A DNA stretch of 64,000 nt from Agapetus fuscipes (GCA_951799405.1 OX637351.1:8898251-8962250), one strand, 5' to 3'. Numbered from the stretch's first letter, positions 22,376 through 33,198 are shown. Notes: generated from the letters alone by a model not told the origin. Numbers and translations are program-made.

Positions 22376-23189
22376 CCCGAAACTATTTAAAAGTAAATAG
22401 ATGATATACCCCTTTCAGCCTACCTAACTACAAATCGTCCTTAGTTAGAAAGAGAAAATAAGATGCTCCCAGTGTGACTTTCCTCTAAACAGAAAAGTGT
22501 GAGTGACGATAGAAAATTCTCCGCTACGTTGGCTATTAACAGACGTCATCTCTCCGCGAAATTTATGCACACACATTTCAATCATTTTGGTTGGTAAATT
22601 TATCAATTTTTGAACAAAAAAGACATTATTATAAGACACCATAGCACGAGTATTATTGGTTGTCCAAACACAAGATGGAGGAAGCAAGACAACATAGGGT
22701 TTCAAATGAGTATTCTATTTTTTTTGACAGGTCTGGCTGACAATTGTGCCCCATACTATGCTTCAATGCCGTAAGCTTATTTCGGGTCCCTCTATACTAT
22801 GATCTCTATGATCTACATGGCTTGTACAAAACTACGGCTGCCATTTTGTAAAATGTCACTTCTGCGTTTGTTGTGAAGTTAGATGTGTTGTAAAAGTTTA
22901 ATGAGTATTAAGATTCTTCAACAAATCAGTCACATACAACCTGTCCACAGACAGCTCGGACAAACAGTCACACGACAATTCGTCCGCACAATTTTTCAGT
23001 TAACCATGATTCCGCCGCAGACACATCGGTCAAGGGCAATTTGGTAACTTAACAGTTCATCCACATGACGTTTCGGGCACATACAATATAATATGGTCCA
23101 CAGACAGTCCATCTCAGAAAACTAAAATAAATTATAACTACAGTTATTACAAAGATTTTTTGGAGAGCAAGCTTTCTCTGGTGTTAGAC
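22376..23189. other. Unassigned stretch
   Basis: Only chance frames. Degenerate CAGACA/TCGGACA-like words recur between 22930 and 23110 but do not form a clear tandem array. Confidence 0.4.
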
Positions 23190-23350
23190 CACTCAGAAGT
23201 CCTAGAATTCAATGGGCAGACAACGTCAAGCCGACGCCGTAGTTCTGGGAGTGAGCGGATCATGGAGGGAAGCAGCACAAGACGAAGAGTCCTGGAGGAT
23301 TGTGGTGTGGGAGGCCCTGAGCCTTCAAGGCTTGTGAGCCGAAGAAAGTA
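23190..23350 (+). pseudogene. LINE RT extreme C-terminal fragment
   Basis: One frame reads VSGSWREAAQDEESWRIVVW followed by LSLQGL, resembling the last ~40 residues of insect LINE ORF2 proteins (pattern W-x-x-x-A-Q-D-x-x-x-W-R). An upstream frame gives EFNGQTTSSRRRS. Short and shifted. Confidence 0.5.
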
Positions 23351-23442
23351 AAGTAAATTATCTTTTACCAATTTGTCGTGACATGGTGTTTTACGGCTCT
23401 AAATAACTCTTCTAGTGTATCAATATTAACTCAATGGTATTA

Positions 23443-23717
23443 GGTGTGGAGGGACGTGTATAATGTTGCAAGGCTTTACATATAAGAGGCGTCCTTACAT
23501 GTGTATGGATGTCCCTACGCGTATATGGGAGTCCGGCAGATGGGGCACTTCTTCTGTTGCTTGAGCCACTCTTGTATGCAGAAGGTGTGGAGGGACATGT
23601 AGAATGTTGCAAGCCTTTAGAAGCGTCCCTACATGTGTATGGGTGTCCCTACGCGTATATGGGAGTCCGGCAGATGGGGCACTTCTTCTGCTGCTTCAGC
23701 CACTCCTGTATGCAGTA
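23443..23717 (-). repeat. Tandem duplication of RING exon end
   Basis: Two units, 23443-23583 and 23584-23717 (141 and 134 bp), both start GGTGTGGAGGGAC. Both contain CGTATATGGGAGTCCGGCAG and GGGGCACTTCTTCTG, the reverse complement of the codons for the last two RING cysteines and the stop. The unit nearer the gene carries the functional end; the other is a non-coding copy in the presumed 3' UTR. Confidence 0.85.
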
Positions 23718-25875
23718 GGTGTGGAAGGCGTGCGCACACTCCAGCACCCTGCGCTCGCCCGACTTCTCCAGGACTTCCAAACAGATGGTACACTTGCTGC
23801 CAGCGCTGGAGGCTCTCCGACGACGGGAACCACTGCAAAGCAACACACACACATTACAGCATTCCTCTTCTCCAATTTTCTTCACGGACAGCGTTAAGAG
23901 TTAACCCAATGCTTGGAGAGGGTACATTTGCAGTTGCTGGTCCTCTGGCCTGGAACCACCTGCCATATCATGTGAGAGAGCTAGAGGACCATGGAAAGTA
24001 ACGGAATGCACTGAAAACAAGCTAATTCCTGGCATCCTTCATCTTCACCTCCAACCATTGAGTAATAACAAAAATCTAAATCTCAAGATATATATCATTT
24101 GAGATTCATATTAAATGCATTCCTACAAGCAGACACGTATAAGTTCGCGCTAACACATGCCGCATGTGAACCTAAAGATAAAAACCCACATCTCAAATGA
24201 ACATACACCCTGCAACTCTTGCCGACCTTCCCTGACACAGGGATGACATTGGCAAAGTGAACCATTTTTTACAGTACCCGGTGCCGGATAAAAAAAAACG
24301 TAGTCTGTAAACATATGCTCAACCTCGGAGAAAAAGTTCTAAATTCAAATTTGTGAGTCCATTCGGATCCGAATTCTTTTAAAGTGTAATGGGTAGGGAC
24401 TGGAAAATTTCGCGATCGCGATAAAACGAATTTATTCGCGAATTTTGATGTTTTTACGCGAATAACGCGAAATTTGAGGTTTTATGCAAATATCGCGAAT
24501 TTTCGTACTTTTGGTAGAAATTGTGCGAAAAAGTTGTTATGTGTCGCTTCTGCAACGCAACTATTTTGTGGGAAAGAAAAGATTCCTGTGAAAACCCTTT
24601 GCAAGGTGCAAAGTACAGAAAAAATTATCGGTGTTATAGCCGAGGGGGCCAAGTGGGCTGATCTTTCAACGTTGAAACACGCTAGAACGTTGGTTCAACA
24701 AATGTAATTGGGTAATTATAAATGAATAATTAATTAAAATGAACAATACTCGTAATGATTTTTTCATTAATGATATAATACCTGTTTCTGGCCAGGCAGA
24801 GTAGGTTGGTGAATTGCATTCCTATTCACAAATATATTTTATTAAAAAAATAAATGATAAGCAGAACTGTCCTGGACATCCAAACAGACTTGAATCGTGA
24901 CATCAATGAAATAGGAAATACATCAAGGAGTGAAGCTGCTGCTGGATTAGCCAAGAGCACAACTTGAAGCTTTCATAAAAGCCAACATCCCTCGAAAAAA
25001 TTAGATAACCCTCATCTAGAGAGACTTAATTTAATATTTTAAAAGGATATTGCAGGGTATTCGGAGTGTCATTAAAATATTAATACTTTTTTCAATCAAT
25101 GGTTTTTTGTAAGTTGTATTGATTCAGATGTTGTTTATTGATTGTTTTTTAAGGTTCATATTGTTGTTGATATAATAAATTGTAAATATTAGTAAAATCT
25201 AGAGTTTTGCAATTACATAAACCTTTATTTCGATCAAATCAACCCTAAAAATTACACCGAATCTCCCCGTTTATTATAAAAAATAACGCAAATTTCCTTG
25301 TTTTTGATCAAAAATAACGCGAATTTCCCAAAAAAATAACGCGAATTTCGCAAAAAATAACACCACTTTTTTCCAGTCCCTAGTAATGGGGCTATTCATA
25401 GACAGTTTAGACTTCGGTTGAGCCCACGCTTTCACAAACGAATGATGCCTGGGCTGGAAGTCTCATCACCACGGTCATTCTTATCTACCGAATTTTGGTA
25501 ATATTTGCATGAAGACTAATCAGCTGTTAACTTGCGGCCATCTTGGATTGACAGGTCTTCATACAAACGCATCATTAGTTTGTCAAAGTGTGGGCTCAAC
25601 GGGCGAATAAAATGTCTAAGAATATCACCATTTACAAATAACCTAACCTTACTTTTCAAGTTGAATTTTTACTATATACCTCACCTGTCACTGTTGTCGT
25701 AGGTTCTGTTGCTGTAAGCGTTGTCGTAAAAGTCGTCTCTGCAGATGTCATGGGAGCCTGATGGTCCTATTCTGGAGTGGGGAGCTTCTTGCTGATCCCT
25801 GTTGGTGAACATGTAAACAATCAACCCCAGGACCACTCCGCCAGCCACGGCCCACAGCGAAAACGGCAACGTCAT
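23649..25875 (-). CDS. Small transmembrane RING-H2 protein (probable E3 ligase)
   Basis: Two exons on the minus strand. Exon 1, 25875-25685, starts MTLPFSLWAVAGGVVLGLIV and gives one membrane helix (about residues 6-22) plus an acidic/Tyr-rich segment. It ends ACAG|GTGAG. Exon 2 runs 23832-23649 after TTTGCAG|TGG. Both junctions are phase 2 and the join restores a single frame of 124 aa. The C-terminal RING-H2 has CTIC, LECAHAFHTYC and CPIC in order (C-C-C-H-H-C-C-C complete) and ends CRTPIYA. The family recruits E2 enzymes to ubiquitinate membrane-associated targets; the substrate is unknown. The 1.85-kb intron holds a LINE fragment, an L-A copy, a hAT element and an F MITE. No AATAAA was found close to the stop. 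Exon pairing is my prediction. Confidence 0.82.
23890..24005 (+). pseudogene. LINE RT C-terminal fragment in RING intron
   Basis: Reads NPMLGEGTFAVAGPLAWNHL then PYHVRELEDHGK, the conserved AGP-x-x-W-N-x-L-P region near the end of LINE ORF2. Antisense to the RING gene. Confidence 0.6.
24073..24278 (-). mobile_element. L-A LINE 3' end in RING intron
   Basis: From AGATATATATCATTTGAG to GGTTCACTTTG-complement and TTTTTTACAGTA; the 5' 40 bp of the unit are missing. Confidence 0.7.
24394..25382. mobile_element. Non-autonomous hAT element in RING intron
   Basis: Ends TAGGGACTGGAAAA/TTTTTTCCAGTCCCTA, flanked by the 8-bp duplication GTAATGGG (24386-24393, 25383-25390). Subterminal CGCGAAT/ATTCGCG motifs are repeated about a dozen times near both ends. 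A frame at 24474-24707 (CGKEKIPVKTLCKVQSTEKI) may be a transposase remnant, but I do not recognise it. Confidence 0.85.
25388..25629. mobile_element. MITE family F in RING intron
   Basis: Starts GGGGCTATTCATAGACAG and ends TGTCTAAGAATATCACC, with ~60-bp arms. The inner part has TCATCACCACGGTCATTC. It abuts the hAT target duplication, sharing its GGG. Confidence 0.75.
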
Positions 25876-26277
25876 CTTTGCACACGATTCACAATAAAAA
25901 AAAACACCAAGCTAAAACAATCTCCTTGACTAAAACGCGACGTGAAAAAAAATTGAGGGACTTCTAAATAAAAATATTGAATGAGCTCATGCTTAGGAAT
26001 CTTCCATACAACGCTATTGACCACCAAGCTTCCTTACTCTACCAGTAGATGCTGCTTTATTGGTTCTTGTCCAAAATAATAGTAGGAAACTACTATTTGG
26101 TATTACCGATATTCCCTTGACAGCCAAAATGGCGCCCACAGATAATGATTGCTTGGCGTGGGGTCGTAAATTTTTAACCGTTGAATGCTGTTTTTGGCTG
26201 TTTTCACAGGCGTTAAATTGTGCAAAAAGTTATTTGAAAAGAATATAATACTTTGTGCGTGAAAAAAGTACGTGAAA

Positions 26278-26412
26278 ATGGTGTATAGGTGGCCTGGTGC
26301 CGGACAACGTATTTCCGTCGTAACCTCAAAAAAATTCGTTCACAAATATAAGACTGCTATAAAGTACAAAAAACCTTCATGTTTTTGTTACGTTCCAGCT
26401 AAAAAATACTAG
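26278..26412 (+). CDS. Candidate 44-aa ORF, unrecognised
   Basis: The context GTGAAAATGG gives MVYRWPGAGQRISVVTSKKF, continuing to CFCYVPAKKY and stop. The peptide is basic (many Lys) and has two Cys. An ATG with the AAAATGGCGC context sits 150 bp upstream (26126), and AATAAA followed by an A-rich run lies at 26577-26606. This could be a short transcription unit or the 5' exon region of the downstream gene. No family is recognised, so coding status is speculative. Confidence 0.2.
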   Translation: MVYRWPGAGQRISVVTSKKFVHKYKTAIKYKKPSCFCYVPAKKY

Positions 26413-27633
26413 TGCCTCTAAATAAACTTTAATTGACACCAAACTTTCAAAATGATTTACAATATTTTAACTTAATTTGCCAAAACCTTAATTACCTTAA
26501 TTTAGCTTTAAACCAAAATGTAGTTCGGTGCATTATTTAAGAATGTATATTTGTGTAAACTTGTATATTTTATTTTAAAATAAATAAATTTTTAAAACAA
26601 AAAAAAAACTTTTCTTTGACATGACCTCACCATTAGTTTCCTATAATATCAAAAAATATTTGAAATAAATTTTAGGTATGAGAGATATTATACATTCCAT
26701 AATATTATCAAAAGCTTCCGTAATCTCCCCAGAGGTAGCTAAGATTCTGGCATTCCCACTTTTTTTTTTAAGTGGGATCTCTATAAACCTATAATACTCT
26801 ATGAATGAGCTGTCAGATTGGTGATGCCAGTGCACAAAAAAAAACATTTGCGTTTCAAAAAAAATATTTTTCTAACATCTACCTACAACGGAGTCGGAAC
26901 AATAAACCCACCTCACCGGGTTGATAAATAAACCGATTTTTAAAAAAAGTTGTAGTTTGTTAAGGATTTCACTGATAAAAAACTTTAAGAAAGCACTCTT
27001 TTAAAAAAAAAATAGGATGATTAGTCGGAGTTAATGTTTTTCTCTCGGCGGGCAAACGTCACAGGTCACAGGTCTATCACGCAAGGTTTATATTATTTTT
27101 TCATTTAGTCATATTTCATCGTTTCAAAATATGAGGTAGTTACAAATACAAATAGTAATTTAGCAGCCTGTACAATTGACATTTAAAAAGAAGAAAAAGA
27201 AACATGAGTTTGACACATTTGACAATATTGTAAATAATAAAGGTTTCCAATGTGTAATTTTAATGGACATTAATACACAGAAATAATTCAAAAAGCACAT
27301 CTCAGTATACACAGCAAGTCTTCTGAGCTATCGCCGAATTAAATAAAGCAGAAGCAAAGAAGTCATTTTTAAGAAATGAGGTCGAGACAGCGAGCGAACA
27401 CGGTAGAAAGAAAACGTTTTGGAGTATGAAGAAACAGGGGAGAGAAAGCACCTCCAGCTATTGGTGATGGTGTAAGGCTGGCTACTTCCACACAAGGTGA
27501 GGGCACATGCAGACAGTGTATAAGCTGTTTAGGACAGCTGGCAAGTGGTTAGTAATTAAAAACCCACGTTGAAAGGGCAGTTGAATGGAGTCAGCACAAA
27601 TTTGAGTAATATATCTATAACATTCATTGCATA
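26413..27633. other. Unassigned stretch with possible polyA site
   Basis: AT-rich; AATAAATAAA near 26577 followed by AAAACAAAAAAAAAA. Nothing else was recognised. Upstream exons of the Cys-rich gene at 27851 may lie here but cannot be picked by eye. Confidence 0.35.
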
Positions 27634-27827
27634 TGTTCCTTGAATTATAGGTTGGTATGTGGCTGACCACCCATGCTGTAGAAAATGGTTCACTTTGCCC
27701 CTGTTACAGGGAAGGTCGGCAAGAGTTGCAGGGTTTATATTAAGTAATTTAATTATAATAAAATGAAACAGGGGTGATTTTTACAGTAGACGTGATCGGC
27801 TTCATACCAACCTATAAGTCAAGAAAC
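27634..27827. repeat. Two inverted half copies of L-A
   Basis: Plus-strand L-A 5' half at 27634-27745 (TTCCTTGAATTATAGG to AGTTGCAGGGTTTAT) faces a shorter minus-strand 5' part at 27764-27827 (CATACCAACCTATAAGTCAA). The inner tails are absent, leaving a potential hairpin just upstream of the 3' splice site at 27850. Confidence 0.6.
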
Positions 27828-27850
27828 AAATATTCTGTTTTTAATTCCAG

Positions 27851-28724
27851 GAGTGAACCATCGTCCACCCATCATTTATTACAGCGAGCAATACGAGGTT
27901 CTAACCAGCATGGACTCCTTGCATTTAAATTCAGAACAATATTCAAATTTGGAACAACAAAATGTTGCCATCAAAACAACAAAGACACTATTGAAATTAA
28001 AAAATGGAAATATTGAAACCTCCAATCCGAATATGATGGTCTATGTTAAAAATCTCGATGTAAACGTTCCAAACAAAGAACGGTTTCAATGCATAAATAA
28101 TCCTACAATTGGTGAACTTGAGGCAAAGTGTGAATCTAAAGCAAACAGGGGAAGAATCAAAAGAGCAAGGAAGTGCGATCCAGCACAATGGCAGGTCAAT
28201 AAAAAAAAATGTGAGCGAATCCTATCAAAAGGACCAAAAGACATAGACTGTTCAAGTTGTAGACTCAAATGCACGACGACATTCACTTACGAGCAGAGAA
28301 AGGACATCAATCGAGCATACTGGCAACTCAGTTACACGGCACAAAAGAACTTTATACTAGAAAACGTGGACAAGCAAGAACCCGGCAGACGCACAGCCAC
28401 ACAAAATGAAATCAAGAGACTGAACACAAAGCAGTTTTACTTTAATCTAGGTGATGAGAGGGTGCGGGTGTGCCAGAAGTTTTTCTCGGCGACGTTGGCT
28501 ATCAATAAGAATGTGGTGACTACTGCTTTTAAATATCAGGGGCCGTCGGGATTGTTTGAAGGAGCGGATCGCAGAGGGGGGCATAAACCCAAGTATGATA
28601 AGACGCCGTTGAAAAAGGTAGAGGACATTAAGAGCTGTATTGCCAGCGTGACTCGTGGTCCCTCAGAAGAGCCCCCCACTCTCACTGAGATGCACCGCCA
28701 CTACAGGGACTTGTGCGCCCCCAG
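27851..28724 (+). CDS. Cys-rich transposon-associated protein, copy 1 exon
   Basis: An internal coding exon. It is preceded by TTTTTAATTCCAG (AG at 27849-27850) and ends CCCCCAG|GTATAT, so it carries 290 codons plus 2 bases in the frame read from 27853. A Cys cluster IDCSSCRLKCTTTFTYEQR is followed by INRAYWQLSYTAQKNFI, FYFNLGDERVRVCQKFF and LAINKNVVTTAFKYQG. The pattern C-x2-C-x3-C then W-x-L-x-x-x-x-Q-x-x-x-I and V-C-x-x-F-F-x-x-T-L fits an uncharacterised insect/cnidarian family often linked to mobile DNA. Function is unknown. The first and last exons are not located. Without splicing the frame would stop at 28758. About 1.1 kb downstream is a second copy. Confidence 0.6.
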
Positions 28725-28758
28725 GTATATATATTGTAATGTTTTTGGTTCTTTTTAA

Positions 28759-29013
28759 GTAAAAAAACACAGATTTAATCTAACATTTTGTCATTTTGTA
28801 CAAAATATAATTAATTTCAATGTTAAATTCACTTTTTGTCTATAAGTTGAACCCAGGCGAGTGCATTGGGTATAGGCAAGTACATTTCAGAATAAACATT
28901 TTCCCCATTCCTTTAAAATAACCTACTTGAAATTGACTGAAGTTCTAACGATGGCTTCAATCCAACTTAAATTTTGAATTTTAAATCTGAATATCAAACA
29001 TAAATGGGTTCTT
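28759..29013. other. Intergenic/intronic spacer
   Basis: Contains no frame or repeat recognised; may be intron of copy 1. Confidence 0.3.
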
Positions 29014-29636
29014 AAGGCTAGTTCGGACAAGGCGACTATTTTAGTCGAGTAGAGAGTAATTTAGTGGTGGGCGGGGCGCTACTCGCCCGTGAAGCGTTCG
29101 CATTTCGGTCCAGTACAGTACACAAGTGTGAAGTTTGTGCAAGATGAAGAGGCTGCAACACGAGCATGAATGGCGGCAAATTTAAATTGGCTGCAGTTTG
29201 AAAATATTAATAGAGTATTAAAATCATGTTATTATAAAGCCCTTTCTATAATGGCGGCAAATTTAAATTGGCTTTGGTTTGGTAATATTAAATGATTTAT
29301 ATTTTCAAACTGCAGCCAATTTAAATTTTCCGCCATTCATGCATTTCCGTTTCCCCGCCAAGAGTGAGCGGCCAATGGCGCTCCCGCTAATAAACTCGAC
29401 TCGGACTCGGGCTTTTCCGTTGCCATTCGGACTCGGACTTTTCCGTGGCTACTCGGCCACACTCGCCCACGGACGGTGGTGGGGGGCGCTACTCGCCCGA
29501 AAAAATAGAGGGAAATGGATCGGCTCGACTAAACCATTGACTAAACTAATCGACTAATTTTTTGTGGTTCGCACACGTTTAGCCACTAAATTACTCGCTA
29601 CTCGACTAAAATAGTCGCCTTGTGCAAACTAGCCTT
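29014..29636. mobile_element. TIR element between the two Cys-rich exons
   Basis: Arms of ~53 bp: AAGGCTAGTTCGGACAAGGC at the left and its near complement at the right, including TTTTAGTCGAGTAG. Inside is a second inverted pair, GGCGGCAAATTTAAATTGGC/GCCAATTTAAATTT, about 29170-29335. TAGTCGA and ACTCGGACTCGG words repeat in the interior. Not coding. Confidence 0.8.
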
Positions 29637-29849
29637 GACCATTTATTGCCCATCTATAAGGCGCATGTGCCTTTATGGGATGCACACCCCTGGATAAACC
29701 GTTATGGGAGAACTTACATAATTCATAACATGACGTTGGGGTGGTAGCAAACATCTTCAGGAAGCACCCTCTCTGCACGACTGAGGATGAACTCATTGTT
29801 GTCTAATAAATACTCCTTTCTTACCATTAAATCTTGTTTTGAATTCCAG

Positions 29850-30837
29850 GTGTGAACCAACCATTATTTGTTACGATAAGCATCACAAGAGCCTGAACAA
29901 TATAAATTCCTTATGTTTAAATTCAGACCAACAATCTGGTGTTGAACAACATTCAAATTTAGAGCAACAAAATGTCACCTTAAATGCCACAAAAATCGTG
30001 GTGAAATTGATAAATGGAAATATCGAAATGTCCAATCCGAATATGATAGTCTGTGTTCCAAATCAGAATGTCAACGTTGCAAAAAAAGAAATGTTTCCAT
30101 GCGCAAATAATCCTGTCATCAGTGAACTTGAGACAAAGTGTGAATCAAAAGCAAACAAGGGCAAAATAAAAGGGAAAAGGAAGCGCGATCCAGCACAATG
30201 GAAAGTTAATAAAAGAAGATTTGAACGACTCCTGTCGAAAGAACCAAAAGACATAGACTGTTCGAGTTGCAGACACAAGTGCACGACAAAGTGCACCAGC
30301 GAACAGAGAAAGGAAATCAATCAAGAATACTGGCGACTCAATTACACGGCACAAAAGAACTACATACTACAAAACGTGTGCAGGCAAGAACCACAAAGGC
30401 GTACAGCGGCACAAAAGAACTGCAAGAGACTTGATACCAAACAGTTCTTCTTTAATCTAGGTGACGAGAAGGTGCGGGTGTGCCAGAAGTTTTTCTCGGC
30501 GACGTTGGCCATCAACAAGGATGTGGTTTTGACTGCTTTTAAATACCAGGGACCGTCAGGGTGGTTTGAGGGAAAGGACCACAGAGGGGCGCAACACAAG
30601 CCCAATAGGACTCCGGTGAAGGTGGTGGAGGACATCAAGAGGCACATTGCCAGCGTGACTCGTGGTCCCTCCGAGAAGCCCCTGACCCTCTCGGAGATGC
30701 ACTGCCACTACAGGGAATTGTGTGCTTCCAGGTTTTGCTACGCTGTGTCTAGAGTCACCTATGGCCGCATTTACCAGGAACTTAAAGTGAATCTTTCCAA
30801 TGATGATTACACAAAATACATAACAGAAGATTCATAA
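29850..30837 (+). CDS. Cys-rich transposon-associated protein, copy 2
   Basis: Preceded by TTTTGAATTCCAG (AG at 29848-29849) and open to TAA at 30835. It is similar to copy 1 over its length: IDCSSCRHKCTTKCTSEQRK, INQEYWRLNYTAQKNYI, FFFNLGDEKVRVCQKFF, TAFKYQGPSGWFEGKD and VTRGPSEKPLTLSEMHCHYR. It differs at both ends. A small indel near the start puts the frame one base off relative to copy 1 at the splice site. At the position where copy 1 has a donor (AG|GTATAT) copy 2 reads AGGTTTTGC and continues FCYAVSRVTYGRIYQELKVN to the stop. It may be the terminal exon of its gene, or an intron-less rearranged copy. The upstream exon is not found. Confidence 0.6.
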
Positions 30838-30856
30838 TACTGAATAAGGGTTTTAG

Positions 30857-31005
30857 GCTGACAAGGCCGGCTGATGATGCTGGAGTGATGTTTTCCGGGA
30901 TCTGTTGCCGTGGTCTGTGGGAGCTGATATATTTGAATATTGGAATATTAGAAAGTAGAAATGGGCGAAAAGTCCGGACTGTTCACCCATTTCTACTTTC
31001 TCTGA
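30857..31005 (+). repeat. Foldback K, copy 2, with hairpin
   Basis: TGATGATGCTGGAGTGATG and GGGATCTGTTGCCGTGG match the left arm at 6206. It is followed by a tight hairpin AGAAAGTAGAAATGGG...CCCATTTCTACTTTCT (about 30950-31001). It lies just after the copy 2 stop. Confidence 0.6.
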
Positions 31006-31364
31006 AAATGAAATGATATGCCAATTTTTGCTTATTTCAAACTTAAAACCACAAATGTGAGCTACACCTCTGTGCAGGAAGTGCTTACAAGAATGGAAAA
31101 ACTATTTCATTATATGGCAATAATAGTAATATTTGACATAAATACATGTAAGGACGTACTAGAATATTCGTTATTTTTATACATTTGTATTGACTTGCCA
31201 TAAAATATTTTTATACTGTACTAAATAAGGTATTTAATTTAATGCATGTACAACATCCTGACGGTAAATTAAACAAGAACTATCCAGTGTGAGTTGGTAG
31301 CATTGTAATTATTTATAGATAACATAAACATTCAGATAACATCCCACCCAGGGTGCTATCCATT

Positions 31365-32050
31365 GAGTAATAACATAGAGGAGCAGAAACTAACTAACTG
31401 CATTGATACATACTAAAGCCCACATTTTTCTCAGTCCTGTCATACAAAATAAGGACATTTTGTCCTAATCCATTTTGTGTTTCAACACTCAATTATAACA
31501 CGTGCCATAATCTTATCTAATCTAAGTTGCATATATATATATGCAACAATAAAGATTCACATTATATGCATTTTCACAAACAGACACGTATAAGTTCGCG
31601 CTTAAACATGCCGCATGTGGACCTACAATATAAAAACCCGAATCTCAAATGAACATACACCCTGCAACTCCTGCCGACCTTCCCTGAAACAGGGGTGACA
31701 TTGGCAAAGTGAACCATTTTCTACAGCATGGGTGGTCAGCCGCATACCAACCATAATGTCTTAAAATAATGCCTTTTTCCTTTAAAATTCATCAATTTTA
31801 GGAATCACAATATTTATAACGCGTGTTACCTGTCAACCATAACAGCCATTATTATTCGCAATAGTACCAACTTTGTAGGAGCATTTTTAAATTCGCCTGA
31901 GTTTTTTTTTTTAATGAATGGAAATGCAACGTTAAATTCTTTGTTCTCTTTCTTACTAATGACCATTTTCGTAAGTTGATTTTACTTTTTAGATTTAGGA
32001 TTTAAACAGATATATAATTTTCATTAAAATAATTTCTAGTTCACAGATAT
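31365..32050 (+). repeat. Repeat J, copy 2, split by L-A
   Basis: ATAGAGGAGCAGAAACTAAC (31375) to TTCTAGTTCACAGATAT (32050), with an L-A copy inserted at 31513-31755. Confidence 0.6.
31513..31755 (-). mobile_element. L-A LINE 3' end nested in J
   Basis: Full reverse copy from TTATCTAATCTAAGTTGC to GGTCAGCCGCATACCAACC, with a (AT)n stretch near the tail. Confidence 0.75.
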
Positions 32051-32057
32051 CATTCTT

Positions 32058-32230
32058 GGACCGGTCCGTAGTCCAGTGGCAACACTTCGGACTCGTAAAT
32101 GGAAGGTTGTGGATTCGAATCCCGGCGGAGCACAAAAATATACCATTTATATTTCCAAATGTGCTCTTCGCTGGGTTGAAAAAAATCACAAACCTTTACC
32201 AAAGACCGGTCACTGAAAGGTCCATCCAAC
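32058..32230 (+). mobile_element. S-C SINE, 5' half (split by hAT)
   Basis: GGACCGGTCCGTAGTCCAGTGG (A-box region) then B box GGATTCGAATCCC, body to GGTCACTGAAAGGTCCATCC. It continues at 34882 after the hAT insertion. The head resembles a tRNA with the discriminator GTAGTCCAGTGG. Confidence 0.8.
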
Positions 32231-32504
32231 CAGTGCCGGTTTTAGCACTACCAGCGCCCTGGGCGAGATTTTTTAAGGCGCCCCCCCCCCCCCCCCCCCC
32301 GACAAAAAAAATGATAAATTTATTAATCATTTATGGTATCTAAATCCAGAACAAGTCGTATTTGCATTTTTTGACGAATCTGTGGCAAGCAATGTTAAAG
32401 CAAAGGTCTAACTTGATCATCTAGAATATTTATTAAACAAAGAAGTTGAATTACGTATGAAACATTGAACTTTCTTAAGCGATTTAAAATTAATATATAG
32501 ATTT

Positions 32505-32738
32505 AACAGTCTGATCCCAATGAATGGTCTAAAAATTTTAATTACCTACTTAAAACTCAAAAAAATCATAAATCATTTAAGGGTAGTTAATGACACTGCG
32601 GAAAAGGGGGTGAAATTAATTCAAGGTTTAAACTCGTGCACTACGAAAAATAAAGAGCATCGACAATCTTTATTGCGCGTTGTAGCTGAATCTCGTAATT
32701 TTTTTCCAGATTCCTTTGTCAAAGGTGTTACCTCATAA
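32505..32738 (+). pseudogene. Transposase C-terminal relic
   Basis: The frame contains LRVVNDTAEKGVKLIQGLNS and LLRVVAESRNFFPDS. The VVND-x-AE-x-GVKLI motif is one I associate with hAT-type transposase-like insect proteins, upstream of the C-terminus. About 75 codons remain; the rest of the protein is missing. Confidence 0.5.
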
Positions 32739-32879
32739 ATGCTCAATTACTGCATGTTGCCTGCATGTTTCAATTGAATTACAACTATATAAATATACAT
32801 GTATTTGTTTTCTTTTTACTACACGTATTTGTTTTTCTTTACTCCTATATCCTTTTTTTGAAAACAGTTTAAATCTTTT

Positions 32880-33198
32880 TAATAATAATAATAATAATAT
32901 TAGGATGATTTATTTGGTGAGCGCTGTTTTTGTGTGTATCATACCTCAAGCCCTCTGCGAGCTTGGTCGTCGCTGTAGAAAGCGCCAATTCTCAAGCAAG
33001 ACCCAGTTGTTGTAAGGTTGGATGGACCTTTCAGTGACCGGTCTTTGGTAAAGGTTTATGAATTTTTCAACACAGCGAAGAGCACATTCGAAATATAAAT
33101 GGTATATTTTGGTGCTCCGCCGGGATCCGAATCCACAACCTTCCATTTACGAGTCCGAAGTGTTGCCACTACGGACTACGGAGTACGGACCAGTCCAA
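32880..33198 (-). mobile_element. S-C SINE, full length, nested in hAT
   Basis: On the minus strand the head lies at about 33198 (GGACTGGTCCGTACTCCGTAG), the B box is GGATTCGGATCCC, and the tail ends in (ATT)n at 32880-32900. The body includes TTGCTTGAGAATTGGCGC. Confidence 0.8.

Noticed and set aside
29279..29557. 92-codon frame with Arg/Pro-rich product
   Set aside because: It lies wholly inside a TIR element and consists of that element's repeated ACTCGGACTCGG words.
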